From Zhengitettix transpicula (Eukaryota; Arthropoda; Insecta; Orthoptera; Tetrigidae): DNA of 64,000 nt. The translations under genes and the position numbers were made by a program. Shown here one piece after another: positions 1 through 11,049 of the stretch (within the stretch, counting starts at the first letter, position 1; each line of letters begins with the position of its first letter). The notes under the pieces are model-generated. The model was not told the origin of the DNA. It saw only the letters and a program-made list of their open reading frames with translations, and searched no databases. The stretch is taken from the NCBI GenBank assembly GCA_037074705.1, contig CM073590.1, positions 132,947,600-133,011,599 on the forward strand, in the 5' to 3' direction.

Positions 1-76
1 AAAAACTATAACAGAAAATTATGGGAAATAACGATGATGAAATGCAGCGTTAAATTGAGATATTCTAAGAATAGGA

Positions 77-1257
77 TTTTTTTTCAATAAAAGTTTATAA
101 CGGTCCCGTCGGCATCGTGGTCATTGGCGACCCGTATGTTATTTACCGTAGCGTTACTGTTTACATACATTCTTAACATTAATTGCAATCGGGTTTCTAT
201 ATTTGTTCACTTGTGTTTGCTTCCTCGATAAATTTGATGATGTCCAAGGCAGCTGTCGTTGAAGTACAGAGCTCTGCTATGTGGTGTTTTGCGATTGAAT
301 TTCTTCTGATGTCGTTGTACCTGGTGCAATAGAATAGTATATGGGGAATAGTTAGTGGTTGACTGCATTCTTCACAGTTTGGTTGGGTAGATCTGGAAAA
401 TAGGAACGCATGAGTACAAACTGAGTGGAGGGTTCTTACTCTACATAGCATAATCTGTTTTTTTCTGTTTATGGTTTTGGAATTGTTATATCTTTGTAGT
501 GTACTAGTTCGCTGTGAATTATTCCGTTGTTCTTCCTTCTCCTTTTTCCGTTCCACCTGTTTTCGAGTTTTTCTTTACAGAACTTCCACGTTTCCTTGCT
601 GTTGCACTGGAAGTCGTTTTCTCCGTTGTGTATGGTTCTTGGTGCAACTTTTGCCAACTTGTCGGCCCTGAGGTTTGCAGGAACTCCTCTATGCGCAGGG
701 ATCCATGCTAGACAGATGCTTAGATTCATATTCCTTATCTTCGTGATATTGTCCATAATGAGGTGATTCATTTCTGGGGGGTTATGATATCTTTGATTGC
801 TTCGGATGAGTCTGTTAGAATGAGATTATTGTTATCCGGGATGTTTATGCAGTTCAGTGGCCATGTAGATAGCTTGCACTTTAGCCGCCAGGGCCGATGA
901 CTGGTTATTTAGTGTTCGAGTGCGCTGGTCAGAGCTGCTGTAGATTGCGCTCCCTACTCCTGCTGCGGACTTGGATCCATCTGCATACACTGATCTGGGA
1001 TAATCGTGTTTCTTGAGTAATTCATCGTATTCATTGACGAAGTTATCTTTTTTTGAGTTATCTTTTACTTGGTTTAGGAGGGTTAGGTCTCCTGGAATGT
1101 CTAAGATTTTCCACGGTGGGGTTCTTGCGAATGTGTTTTGTTCAATTTGTGGCAGTGTGATCCTTGCTGTCCTCAGGTGTTTTTTCCAGAATTTTATGGA
1201 AGGTATTGCTTCTAATACTTCCGCACTAGGAATTACCATGAAATACTTTAATAGTAG
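77..1257 (-). pseudogene. 3' part of an I-type (RNase H-bearing) non-LTR retrotransposon, frameshifted
   Basis: Read on the minus strand this is the C-terminal end of a LINE ORF2. Positions 1239-832 carry the start of an RNase H domain (VYADGSKSAAGVGSAIY). After a frameshift near 842 comes LTDSSEAIKDI, after a second near 778 comes AWIPAHRGVPANLRADKLAK with the RNase H PxHxGxxxN...AD signature, and after a third frame change 556-197 carries a terminal zinc-like motif (CEEC...TIPHILFYC). A 3' UTR runs to a short A tract (T on +, 77-84). An upstream in-frame stop at 1258-1260 and the missing RT and endonuclease domains show 5' truncation. RNase H followed by a CCHC-type end is known in I-superfamily LINEs. 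The copy is dead. No target duplication was found. Confidence 0.85.
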
Positions 1258-2369
1258 TCATGAAACAACAAGTCCAGCTGATACGCAATTTAATATGAAA
1301 CAATATAGAAGCCTATATATGATTTAAAAAAATTACATTTAAATATAGTGATTAGAACTTTTTATCACTCATTGAATCTATGAAGTGGTTGTTTACTACA
1401 TCCAGCTCAACACCGCTAGAGGTCGGGTTCCGCATTCCACGTAGCCAGTTAATAGTGATCCTTTCCCAGTAACGGTATAATATAGGATAACAATGCTTAA
1501 ATGTTCTTCCATGGTACAATTTTTTCTCTCCACCAATTGTTCACATGTGTAACCACTAGGGCTTTTCTAAACTGCCAATTAGATGGACAAAGATCCACTT
1601 TTGAATCTCAATAAAAGGATGTGCTGAATATAAAAGTTATGTGATTATATCCACGTCCTGTCCTCATATAAGTTATTGAAGTATCTCAGATTTCTGAAAC
1701 GCACGACGATACGTTCAGTTATTGGTCGGAATGCAAAGGAAGTATTTTTAGCTGCGTAGTAACGGGAGATGAAAAGCAAAGGTTTATTGCAAATGCACTT
1801 GACTATTAAACGCTCTCCGCTGGTGACCTTGAAGGAAAATAAAAGTTGGAAGTGGACTCCTGCCAAAGCAATTGGAAAAATAAGTACGGAAATTGTATGC
1901 CAATACAAGCTCTCAAGGCTTAACTTGGAGAAACTGAAGTTAATTTACAGATTATTGCAGAATATTAATATTTTATAAATTTTAAGTATTGGACGTATTA
2001 CATTAAAATAGATGATAATGACGACAAAAGTGATTAAATCTACGGAACTCTTAAAAATTGATTTAAACACAACTAACTGAAATTAGACAAAGGGCAAGAG
2101 CACGGAAAAGAAAAGAAACGTTTTTGTTGCGGTGCTTAACAACATGTCAGCGTTATTTACATAAAATGGACGACAACTATCTCTGAATTTTACATACTAT
2201 GCTTTGTCATTAAAAAAAGGCATTACACACCGCCCTCTGCCCAACGGATTAAAATAAAAAAATGCGCTATTAAAATTAAGAATCGATCCATCTGTTTGAT
2301 TTAGGATAAACAATAACTTATACATATTCAAAATAAGTGAAACGAGGTATATATTAATGATCAGGACGT
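1258..2369. other. No gene seen
   Basis: AT-rich DNA with only short chance open frames. No repeat shared with the rest of the window was recognised. Confidence 0.5.
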
Positions 2370-2690
2370 TGTTACAAAAATAATTAAAGCTTCTAACAAC
2401 ATAAAAAGTCCTCAATTATTATATTCTTTACTTCAAACTACAAGTGGATATATAAAACTGATACACAAGCTTTCAACATTTCAGTCATATTCATCTGTTA
2501 ACCAAGTTATTGTTTGACGAGCATACAAATGTAGTGAAACGTGTTTATACCTTAAGGGCGTAGTTTAATGTAAACTGATGAATATAACTGAATTGTTGAA
2601 AGCTTCTGTAGGCCTATGAGTTTATATCGACTTGAGCTTTGAATAAAATTGAGAACTTTTCGTATTATTGTTTTTTAATTCGTGAAACTT
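2370..2690. repeat. Long diverged inverted repeat (foldback/MITE-like)
   Basis: Two arms of about 120-130 bases face each other around a short spacer (about 2501-2570). The best-matched stretches are 2467-2500 (AAGCTTTCAACATTTCAG...) against the reverse complement of 2571-2605 (AAGCTTTCAACAATTCAG...). Matching continues outward through the CTCAATT and AAAAGTC blocks to roughly 2370 and 2690 with small indels. There is no ORF inside. It is either a foldback/MITE transposon or a locally arisen palindrome; terminal duplications could not be assigned. Confidence 0.7.
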
Positions 2691-2928
2691 GAATTATCAG
2701 CGTATGGGATTTAAGAGATATCATTTTGCGAACAAACAAAAGGCGTATTAGTCGACGATGGTGGATCACCATGAAATGCTAGGCTAAAACTACGTCTTGT
2801 ATTGAATGTGAGACGTAATGCGCGTATATTTACATTATTAATTTTTTCCATTGAAATGAAAATCATGCAGGGTGTGGGAATTCACGTTGTGATAAAGCGC
2901 TGTATGAAAAAGGGGTTCCCAGATACAT

Positions 2929-3821
2929 TGTAAAGAATTATTTTTGTGGGCTGGGTTTTTACGTTAAATCAAAAAAATATTGGCCATTAAATAAATTTTT
3001 ATTTAAGTTTATTACAGTTCAGCATGAAAAACTCTTTATCTCAGGCACCTGTGGTTTTTACATAGAAGAGATCTGCTGCCAGTACCACTATACGTACTGC
3101 TATTCTGTGTTGTGTTGCTTGCTGTAGCTCTCGTACCGACGTCTCCGTATCTCACAGCCGGCAGAACGGGTTAAGTGCAGTGATGACTTCAGTCAGGACC
3201 ATTGCAAGGCGTCGACTCAGGGGTTGACCACTGGATAAGGCGTCGGCCTCCGGGATTGATTGCTGGCAAGCCGTCGTACTAAATTGTGTGGCTTGGATTA
3301 ACTCTTCACTAACAAATTATGGCCCCTTTCTCACGACGATTCTGCCTCGGACTATATCAGAGACAACAACTTGGAACAGCAGAACTCATGAGATTTGTAG
3401 ATCGGTGACACTTAAAACGTATACACGTAGCGCAATACGGAGCCTCTCATAATCACATCCACCAGCTGCGGTGAGCGCGGGAACAACTGCCCCAGTTCCA
3501 GAAGCTTATCTCCGTTCCCTCCATTATAGCATCCCATTCTATTACTTTTTTTTCATTATTAGAAAACTTCGCCGACATGTCAGTTTCGCTGATTCTTCCA
3601 TTGTTACAAGAGTTATAGCACGCAGCTGCAGTTCCGTAGTCAACAATGGCCAACTATTCTGTCATGTTGATGCCAACAATAGAGACAGGACACGAAAATT
3701 ACTTGGATGGAAATATTTATCTGCCCCACCCCCACGCACGTGCACAATTTCGAATTCTCCAAACCACAGCAAACAACACTTTCGAGACAAAGTAAAACTA
3801 AACCGAAATACACGAGTTACA
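2929..3821 (-). mobile_element. Solo LTR, family 1, copy A (gypsy-type 4-bp duplication)
   Basis: This 893-bp unit is the reverse complement of a second copy at 36822-37701, similar along almost its whole length. In LTR orientation (minus) it begins TGTAACTCGTG and ends TTCTTTACA, so it has TG...CA termini within TGTAA/TTACA inverted ends. The identical 4-mer ACAT lies on both sides (2925-2928 and 3822-3825). An AATAAA lies about 85 bases before the 3' end. No internal retroviral genes adjoin it, so a solo LTR is the simplest reading. Short open frames inside (for example 3471-3851) are not conserved and are not called. A stretch on the plus strand (3231-3253) resembles a tRNA-Arg anticodon arm. 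Confidence 0.8.
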
Positions 3822-3825
3822 ACAT

Positions 3826-4098
3826 CATCAGGCGATAATGCTGATAACTAATTGTTCAAGGCGTATTCGCTGGAGATAAAGGGATATTAGAACCCAGACT
3901 TGTAGGTTCCGTGGTTAAAACTTCGATCTAAGAACACCTACCTGGTAAAGTTTTCAACAACGATTGGTCGGATATATTGGGAGAACCACATGGGCAGCGG
4001 TGTGAAGTAGCAGCTGACGTATTCACTTACCCACCCATATATTGAAATCCTTGGACTACGCTATACGGCCCATAAAATATACTGTATTTTTTTTAAAA
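3826..4098. other. No gene seen
   Basis: Nothing recognisable between the solo LTR and the tRNA-SINE relics. Confidence 0.5.
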
Positions 4099-4203
4099 AA
4101 AATATTAAATTATGAGGATGGAAAAATCTAGACCAGACCGGGATTCGAATCCTGGACGTCCTCTTCGTCTATTGTGCCTTTTTACCATCTGAGCTGTCTC
4201 CTA
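4099..4203 (-). mobile_element. tRNA-derived SINE relic (T family), copy T1
   Basis: The minus strand reads GACAGCTCAGATGG (A-box-like) and then GGATTCGAATCCCGGTC (B-box-like) at tRNA-like spacing, followed by a tail GATTTTTCCATCCTCAT also seen in copy T3 at 10955-11045. It is too degenerate to fold as a functional tRNA and its tail is not tRNA-like, so a SINE relic is preferred to a tRNA gene. Confidence 0.65.
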
Positions 4204-4364
4204 AAACACATTCTTACATGGTCTAAATTTAGGACTTAAATGAAGAACGGATGTGTGTGAAATGATCATAGGTGTAATAAATTCAATTCAAGACCAGAAG
4301 AAATGCTTTCAAACAAAGCTAAGCACAAGGTGGTATGAAATTGCAAGCTCGCACCAACAGCGAA

Positions 4365-4455
4365 GTCGACTCAGACAATTCACATCAGATATTATCAGAA
4401 CACCACGTACCAAGTGGAGGTTCGATTCCCGGTCTCATAGTTTTTTTTCCATAAC
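4365..4455 (+). mobile_element. tRNA-derived SINE relic (T family), copy T2, inverted to T1
   Basis: Contains GACTCAGACA and, downstream, GGTTCGATTCCCGGTC followed by a T-run and CCATAACCTC, similar in order to T1 and T3. The 5' half is poorly preserved. It faces T1 about 160 bases away, giving an inverted SINE pair. Confidence 0.5.
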
Positions 4456-4459
4456 CTCA

Positions 4460-6180
4460 TTGATTGAGTTTTCTTTGAAAGTTAATCTTTTTTGTTTTTC
4501 TTAAAAATTACAAATTTATTTGTAATAAACATTTTCTTAAAGTAATTTATAGGCATAGTATTTATTTCGATATCAAAAAATATTTTTACGGCACAAATAC
4601 ATTGGTTTTAAATATATTAAGGAATAATGAGGTATATAGATTAACCAACATTCAAACACAACAACAAAATTAATTGGTACCTTACTAAAAAAAACTTCAC
4701 CTTGATTGCAGACTAGAATTATTGTTAATATTTTGAATTTGAAGTTTTCCGCTTTTGACCAAACTGTAGGTCTTTTTTAAGCACAACTTCAAATTTCAAA
4801 AACATTAATAATTTTAATCTTGAATTAACGATCAAGTTCTTTTATATTAACAAAATATTATAAATAATAAAATATAGAATCTTCGTATTAGAGAAAAATT
4901 GTTTTAATTATAAAATTAATCGCAACCATGGTAAAATATTCTATATAGATCAGACCTCAATTAATTTAACAATGAGGTTATATAACCATAAAAATAATTA
5001 TAAGCCCTAGAACATAAACAAACACAGCACATAAAATTAAAACTCGATATTAATTTTGCATATATTATATTACTACATACAACTACAATACCAGAATGTG
5101 AAAAGTAAAAAATAATATATCAAAATAAACTCAAGGAATGAAATTGATGACATAGGCAAACTTAAAGCAAACATATTTAATCATTTCTCATACTTCATAA
5201 TTTATCATTTTGTATTTGGATTAATTGAAAATATCCCGCGTATCATATATAATTTGACGTAATGATTAATTCTCATCTGGTCTGCATCATGTAAAAGTCT
5301 CTCGGAACTAGGACAATCTGTCCAGTTATATTAAAAATGACACAGCTCATAACTTAATTTTAAAAGTAAACTCATGGTCGACATGTATAATATATTTTAA
5401 TCTCAAACGGGTGTATATTAGTCATGCCACTTAACATACTTTTAAATTTTTATATACTTATATTTAAATCAAATTTTATGTGCAATCAATCAAATACGTA
5501 ATATTTTTTTAATACCAACTCTTTTTCTTATAAATTTTTAAGTGTAGAAAATTGGAAAATTTAATGTAACAAAAATTATTTATATTTTCAATTCGTTGCA
5601 CAGAATTCAACTATATAAGAGTCTACCTACACATTGTTTTGAATTAAAAGTATTGACGTAGAATAAGCGTTGTTTGGGGATCTGTGATGTCATGTTTGTT
5701 TCATTACATTTTATACATTACTCATTCACAAGATCAGATAAGAAAGTCTACATCATATGTGTTTTTGAACAGAATGGAATGCGAATTATATTGCCTCAAA
5801 ATTAAATAATTCATTACTTTGTTTTTTCTGTTACTATTAATTTCCACGTGAAAATAATACATATATTTTTAATAAATGTATTACGATTTTAATATATGCG
5901 CGGAAAGAGTACAATATACGTTGTCTTTACCAAAATAAAAATGCGACACAAATTTTAAATTTACAGTGAATCAAAGGTGTTTGGAATTGGGAAAATTAAA
6001 GTAGAATTCTTTATCAGAGTGGAATTTATTCGTAAATGTAATAAACGATAATGTATCAGTAAATAAAATCATCTTTCGAATAGCTCGTATAACAACAGCA
6101 AAAGGGAAAACGTCGGTGAATTAATTAAATCACGTTTGATTGTGGTAACGGAAAAAAAGTGCTCGGAGAAAATGGATTTG
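4460..6180. other. AT-rich DNA, no gene seen
   Basis: Very AT-rich, with only chance open frames and no recognised repeat. Confidence 0.5.
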
Positions 6181-6184
6181 TTTA

Positions 6185-6500
6185 TGCCAACCTTTCGGCG
6201 AGAACAACTGTTAAATGAGTTGACATCTGGAACCACATCAAGAGTCAATTAAAAGCAAAGGTCGAATATATCAAGTGGTTTTCCTTGGCAGACATTTCTG
6301 ACACTGCCCAATTGCCGCTGTTAATTCGAGACGTAAATCCTGTGTTTGAGATGAATTGAAGAATTATATTCTATGAATAGCCTGCAAGGAACAACTAGAA
6401 ACGAAGATATCTTCAAGTAAACCTAACTCAATACAATTTGCAATGGAATGTGTCGCAATTAATGGTGGCAAAATGTGTCAAACGGGGAAAAAATTAGTTT
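6185..6500 (+). pseudogene. hAT-superfamily transposase relic (ZBED5/GTF2IRD2-like)
   Basis: Frame-by-frame reading recovers, in order, SARTTV, then HIKSQLKAKVEYIKWFSLA, DISDTAQLPLLIRDVN and PVFEMN, then (shifted) SLQGTTRNEDIF, and CVAINGGKMC. This order matches the catalytic region of hAT transposases of the ZBED5/GTF2IRD2 group (WFSLA-DESTD-DTAQL-IRG..F...EELL...L.GTT.GEDIF...CV..DG...M). The acidic DEST stretch after WFSLA is missing and the frame is broken at least twice, so the copy is dead. Terminal inverted repeats were not found. The call rests on motif order read by eye. Confidence 0.7.
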
Positions 6501-7320
6501 AACAAAATTTATTTTTTAGTACTTTAGTCTTCCCTGTTAACATTATAGCAATATTTTTGTATTCAATATTTTTCCCGTATATAAAATAAATAAAGATAAT
6601 AAAATTTCCTTTCTTATTGTTAAGTACTCACAAATACAACTGACCGTTTAATTGACCGTTTAAATAGCCTAATTGTTGAAAATCTCTGGTGCATCATTAA
6701 ATTATAATTTCTGTCGTATGTTATTGAACCAGTATCAGAGGTTCACTTTTTTGCTCATATGCACTTAAGAATTACCATTATCGTGATTTTATATTGGAGA
6801 TCGAGCCAACTATTTTAACTTACCCTACTGTATACCAGTTCTATTTTGATTGGCAATGGTTTTGTTAAGATTTTTTGAATTCGGAGAATAGGCCTACATA
6901 TTTTGTAAATGCGAACGATGATCTACAACCACTATTTTATAATTATCTACGAAAATTAGCGTTTTCTACCGACATATTTCATAGAACTTAACATTAACTT
7001 ACAAGGAAAAACTGTGCTAATTTGTGAAATATATAATTCTTCAAGCACATTTCTGCGAAAATTTTCATAGTTTAAAACGCAAACAACATTAAACAAGTGT
7101 CATAATTTTCCGTCGTGAAATTTCCAAATCCAAAAATATTTCGCGGCCGACTCATTATGTAACTTTAAACAACAGTTACAACAGCTTTTCTCGGGTCATG
7201 AGGGAACATGAAAATTTTTCTCTTTCAAAATCCGTATTAGTGTTTGATTAAGGATATTCTGTCAGACCTATATGTAGGAAGGATTTATTTTCAAAATCTA
7301 AAATTTATGTTTAAAGAAAT
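6501..7320. other. No gene seen
   Basis: AT-rich, nothing recognised. It ends in ATAT at 7321-7324, the left target duplication of the next LTR. Confidence 0.5.
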
Positions 7321-7324
7321 ATAT

Positions 7325-8480
7325 TGTAATAATAATTAGAGGCAATTAGAGAATTAATAATTGAGCAATTGAAGTAAATTGTTATTGGCAAGAATGCAAA
7401 CACAACAATGGGTAAAAACATGTACAGGCGGGCCTTTGTCGGCGGCGAGCGTTTAAGCTACGAGGCTCACACAAGAGTCGCGGGCAAAATTTCATTAACA
7501 GCAGTTGGACCCAGAATTTGATCGAGTAAAGGTCACAGACAAAATTTTTAATAAGTAAAGTCGCAGATAGAACTTCATATAGTAAAGACAGTTACAAAAT
7601 TTCGTCGAGAAGAGCTGTTCACTAACATTTTAACAGAGAAAGTTACTCTGAGGAGAACGATGAGAGTGTGATTCTGGAGGCTGATAATTAATTGGTCAGC
7701 AGGTATCTGTAGAACTTTGGAGAAGGAGTGGATAACATTCTGATTTACCCTTAATCAGAACCAGAGCTGAGCTACAATATTGGCTGGAGAGAGAGAGAGG
7801 AACTTAATGCAAAGGTCCGCAGTGTTGTACGGAGTAATTGTGTCAGGTGGAACATACAAAAGTTTTGGACGGTGATTTAAAACAAATTAAATTCTGTGAA
7901 ACGATTGCCTTTTTCATGTGAATAGTGTATAGTGTATTAAAGAACCCCAAAAAAAGCCTGGTACCAGTAAAAAAATGTAAGTAAAGAGAAACTTTATAAA
8001 AAGTATTGTAAACGTTAAATAAGGATAAATCGTCAGATTTCGGATTCAAGTTCATTTGTTGTTGAATTCTAATCAATTTGAATGTTGTAAATTTTGTTTG
8101 TTTATTTTAATGTAAGAAAAGGTTTGTTCTTTATTTAAAAGGCCCAATTAACGACCCTGAGACAAGAGTAGATAAATTTGTAAAATAGTAAAAACCTTAA
8201 TATAAAAGAATCACAATAAAAAAATTGTTACTATTACTTTAAATAAATCAATTGTTTTCTGAGGTTTAAATTCTGTAATCATTTAACATCCTTTCATTTA
8301 AATTTAATAAATAAATTCATCCGTTAATTAATAATAATAATTTAATTTTACTTGAATATTTGGTCTTCAACGTGAGGCAAATCAATTTAATTATTTGTGT
8401 ATTACATAAAATGGCGCATCAACGTGGGCAGAATCATTTAATTTCATAAATTTAATTCAATAATTAAATTGTGTATTACA
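7325..8480 (+). mobile_element. LTR family 2, copy F, with PBS-like motif and extra LTR end
   Basis: Begins TGTAATAATAATT at 7325 and has an LTR-type end (GTGTATTACA) at 8406. This is followed after five bases by TGGCGCATCAACGTGGG (8412 onward), a primer-binding-site-like motif, then about 50 bases ending again in GTGTATTACA at 8480. ATAT flanks the whole unit (7321-7324 and 8481-8484). A block near 8144-8170 (CCAATTAACGACCCTGAGAC) matches the block carrying the poly(A) signal in other family 2 LTRs. An older PBS-like rung (TCTTCAACGTGAGGC) lies near 8366. No coding region is left. Confidence 0.7.
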
Positions 8481-8484
8481 ATAT

Positions 8485-9850
8485 ATACCCAAATTCTATA
8501 AATATCTTTCTGAAGACAAATACGGTCAGTTAAAATTATATTCACATTAATTTGTATTTTGGAGTACATAACTATGAGAAAGAAAATTTAATTATTTTAT
8601 TTATCTTATATACCGGAAAATTGTTAAATACAAAAATTCAGTTTTAATATTGACTGGGAAGACTGAAATACTAAAAAATAAATTACACTACGCAAATCAA
8701 TGTTATTTTCATTATCTCTTCAGTAAACTAGGAATGAAACGTATAAATTATAGAAATAAATAATTCAACCTGGACTATTCCTTTGTTAAAATTAATGTAA
8801 CAATACCTGTTATTGGTATTTATACATTTGCAAATCAATTCTAGGAAGATGTCTGTATACTAAAGTTATTAAGTTGAGTGTAAAATTTCAATGATTTTTT
8901 TCCATTAAGCCATGAAGTAGATTTTATCAAAAGTTTATAGATCTTTCTTAGAATCGCTCATCTATTTTACCTTAGCTAGAAACATTTTGTGTTCTGTAAC
9001 GGGTCGTACTAACCTAAAACTCCCGGAACCGCAATACACATGACTGTTGCATTCCAGAGAATTGTCAAACTTACATTGTCTGTTTAAAACTTACTCATGC
9101 GATTTGAATTAAGGGTTCAGTTATGGCGTAGAAACAAAATTTAAAATAAATAATTAGTTACGCTGACATTGCCTGATATTTCTTGTTTCAAAAGTAACGT
9201 AATTTTATGGATGACCCTTCAAGACACAAAATGTTTAAACGTGAATAATATTCCATTCACTTGTACCTACATGGGTTGTCGACTTCGTTGCTGGAGGTAT
9301 TACGACGAAGTACCATCTAAAATAAAGTTGTGAAATATTAATTAATGATTTCTACTACTTTCAGTTAAGGTCGTTTTTACCTGTAGACTAATATTAAAAT
9401 AATATGCCCCAGTTCTAGTAAGTAACGTTAACTCCATACTTTGCCGTTATTGCTTTAAACCTGTTCATTTCAATTCAAGGTTGTCTATAATTTTATACTT
9501 GCAGTGTAAACTAGAGAATGTCTACTCATTGTTTAGTCTTAGATTTGGATTACTTCCAAACGGCAAGTAACGGGGACTTACCACGGTTGTTACCTTGACT
9601 GAAGCCCAAGATTTTATTTTGATGGAATCGTTTGTTGAATTTTTCTCTAAATAAGTTTAGATTAAAATATGTCTTATATTGCTACAATAAAATTGATTGT
9701 TAAATGAAAATAAGAAATTTTGAACTTCCAGAACAATTAAAAGTGAATGTGACAATGGAAATAAGAAATTGTAATTTTACAGGAAAATTAAAATTCAATA
9801 CATTAGATGCAATACTTGGCATCAAAGTGAAATTATTCCATTAAAATTTA
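8485..9850. other. No gene seen
   Basis: AT-rich DNA without recognised repeats or open frames of note. Confidence 0.5.
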
Positions 9851-9852
9851 AA

Positions 9853-10040
9853 ATTAGGGAGCTTGTTTCGAAATATTATGACCACCCCATCAGTTTGTCG
9901 TTGGGCCACTTTTTGTCTTCAACATTACGGCGATTCTTCTGGGAATTGACTCCACGAGATGTTGAAAGGTGATCCACATGCCTCATGAATAGCTCTTCCC
10001 AGTTGTGAGAGGTTTGGTGCTCATATCACAAAATAAGATA
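9853..10040 (-). pseudogene. Tc1-like transposase C-terminal relic
   Basis: The minus strand reads NLSQLGRAIHEA, then after a frame break QHLVESIPRRIAVMLKTKSG and PTTN, followed by a stop at 9892-9890. Order and wording match the C-terminus of Tc1-type DDE transposases (..LGRAI.....FQ.LV.SMPRR..AVI.AKGGPT.Y). The DDE core and both terminal inverted repeats are absent, so only a fragment remains. Confidence 0.7.
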
Positions 10041-10222
10041 AAGTCGCCCTGATCTTAATAATAATATATTGGAAGTGCACACACGCCGTGCATTACATTA
10101 CAACCTTTGCTTGATGTAAGCTACGATAGATTTACGTCTATTCCTACATTTTACAGTATATCTCTCACAGGCTTCTTTATGAAACCACTCCTACTGAACA
10201 ATCCGAGCTGTTCGCATTCAAC

Positions 10223-10756
10223 TGCGAGGGCTATTCTCTCGCAGGTAGAACCTTGAAGGAGAGATACGAAGGGGCTAACTTTGGGGATGCCTTTTCCTCT
10301 CTGTTTTTGAAATAAGGTTCCCACAAGCCGAGGCACCTCGGCCTGTTCTGAGAGGTGTATGTTCCGGGGTCTCAGACCTTGGGTATATATTAAGAGTTGT
10401 CCGCTATTCCCTTTGGAATAGTCGACCAGCTGCCATCTAAACTGGTCGAGGCACGGAGAAGGGAATGCTGCGTCCCCACAGCAAACTCCTCTCCCGCTAT
10501 CGGAAGGGCGTGGGACAAGTACCCAATGCCCGACCTACCTGATGCAGGTTTTCTAGGGTTTTCCCTGCATTTCGTTTAGGCGAATGCCGGGTAGGATCAC
10601 TTAAACCATAGCCCGGGGGCCCTAGTTAACCCTTGGCTACCTTCCTCTACCCTTCCGCATCCCCCTTTCAAATCCCTTCCTATGCTATTAAAGGGGAGTT
10701 GCCCAATGTGGATTACCCTCATGTAGTCTGATGCCCCCCCCCCCCAAAAAAAAAAA
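10223..10756 (+). mobile_element. P-family retroposon (~535 bp, A-tailed), full copy P1
   Basis: An 11-bp direct repeat TCGCATTCAAC flanks the unit exactly (10212-10222 and 10757-10767), and the right end carries a C-run and an A-run. The body shares long blocks with copies elsewhere in the window (AGCCCGGGGGCCCTAG, GTTAACCCTTGGCTACC, GGGGAGTTGCC). Target duplication, A tail and many 5'-truncated relatives indicate LINE-mediated retroposition. A + frame at 10397-10579 (with QLPSKLVEARRREC and GRAWDKYPMPDLPDAG) is shared with other copies, so the unit may derive from LINE coding sequence. I could not identify a protein family or a clear pol III promoter. Confidence 0.85.
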
Positions 10757-10954
10757 TCGCATTCAACCACCTATATCCAAAACTTATTACAAATTTTTAC
10801 CTGACGTCCAAATCTTTAAATAATATAAAAATCTATCATTTAAAAAACTTAATACACTTTTCTTCCACATAATAAAACCCCAGTGACCCACTTGACACCT
10901 GTAGCAAACATTCTGTAGTTTACAAAATTCTTTGCTGTGATTGTAATTATAAGG

Positions 10955-11045
10955 ATAGCTCAGATTGTATGAGCATAAGCGGACGTCTTAAGTTCGATTC
11001 CCAGTCCGGTCGAGATTTTTCATCCTAATCCGTTATTTCACTTTT
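10955..11045 (+). mobile_element. tRNA-derived SINE relic (T family), copy T3
   Basis: GGATAGCTCAGATTGTATGA gives an A-box-like segment and AAGTTCGATTCCCAGTC a B-box-like segment at tRNA spacing, followed by GAGATTTTTCATCCTAAT as in T1. The acceptor stem does not pair and the tail is shared, so a SINE is preferred to a tRNA gene. Confidence 0.65.
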
Positions 11046-11049
11046 CATA

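Noticed and set aside
1013..1327. 104-codon + open frame
   Set aside because: Antisense to the RNase H-bearing LINE fragment, which reads well on minus.
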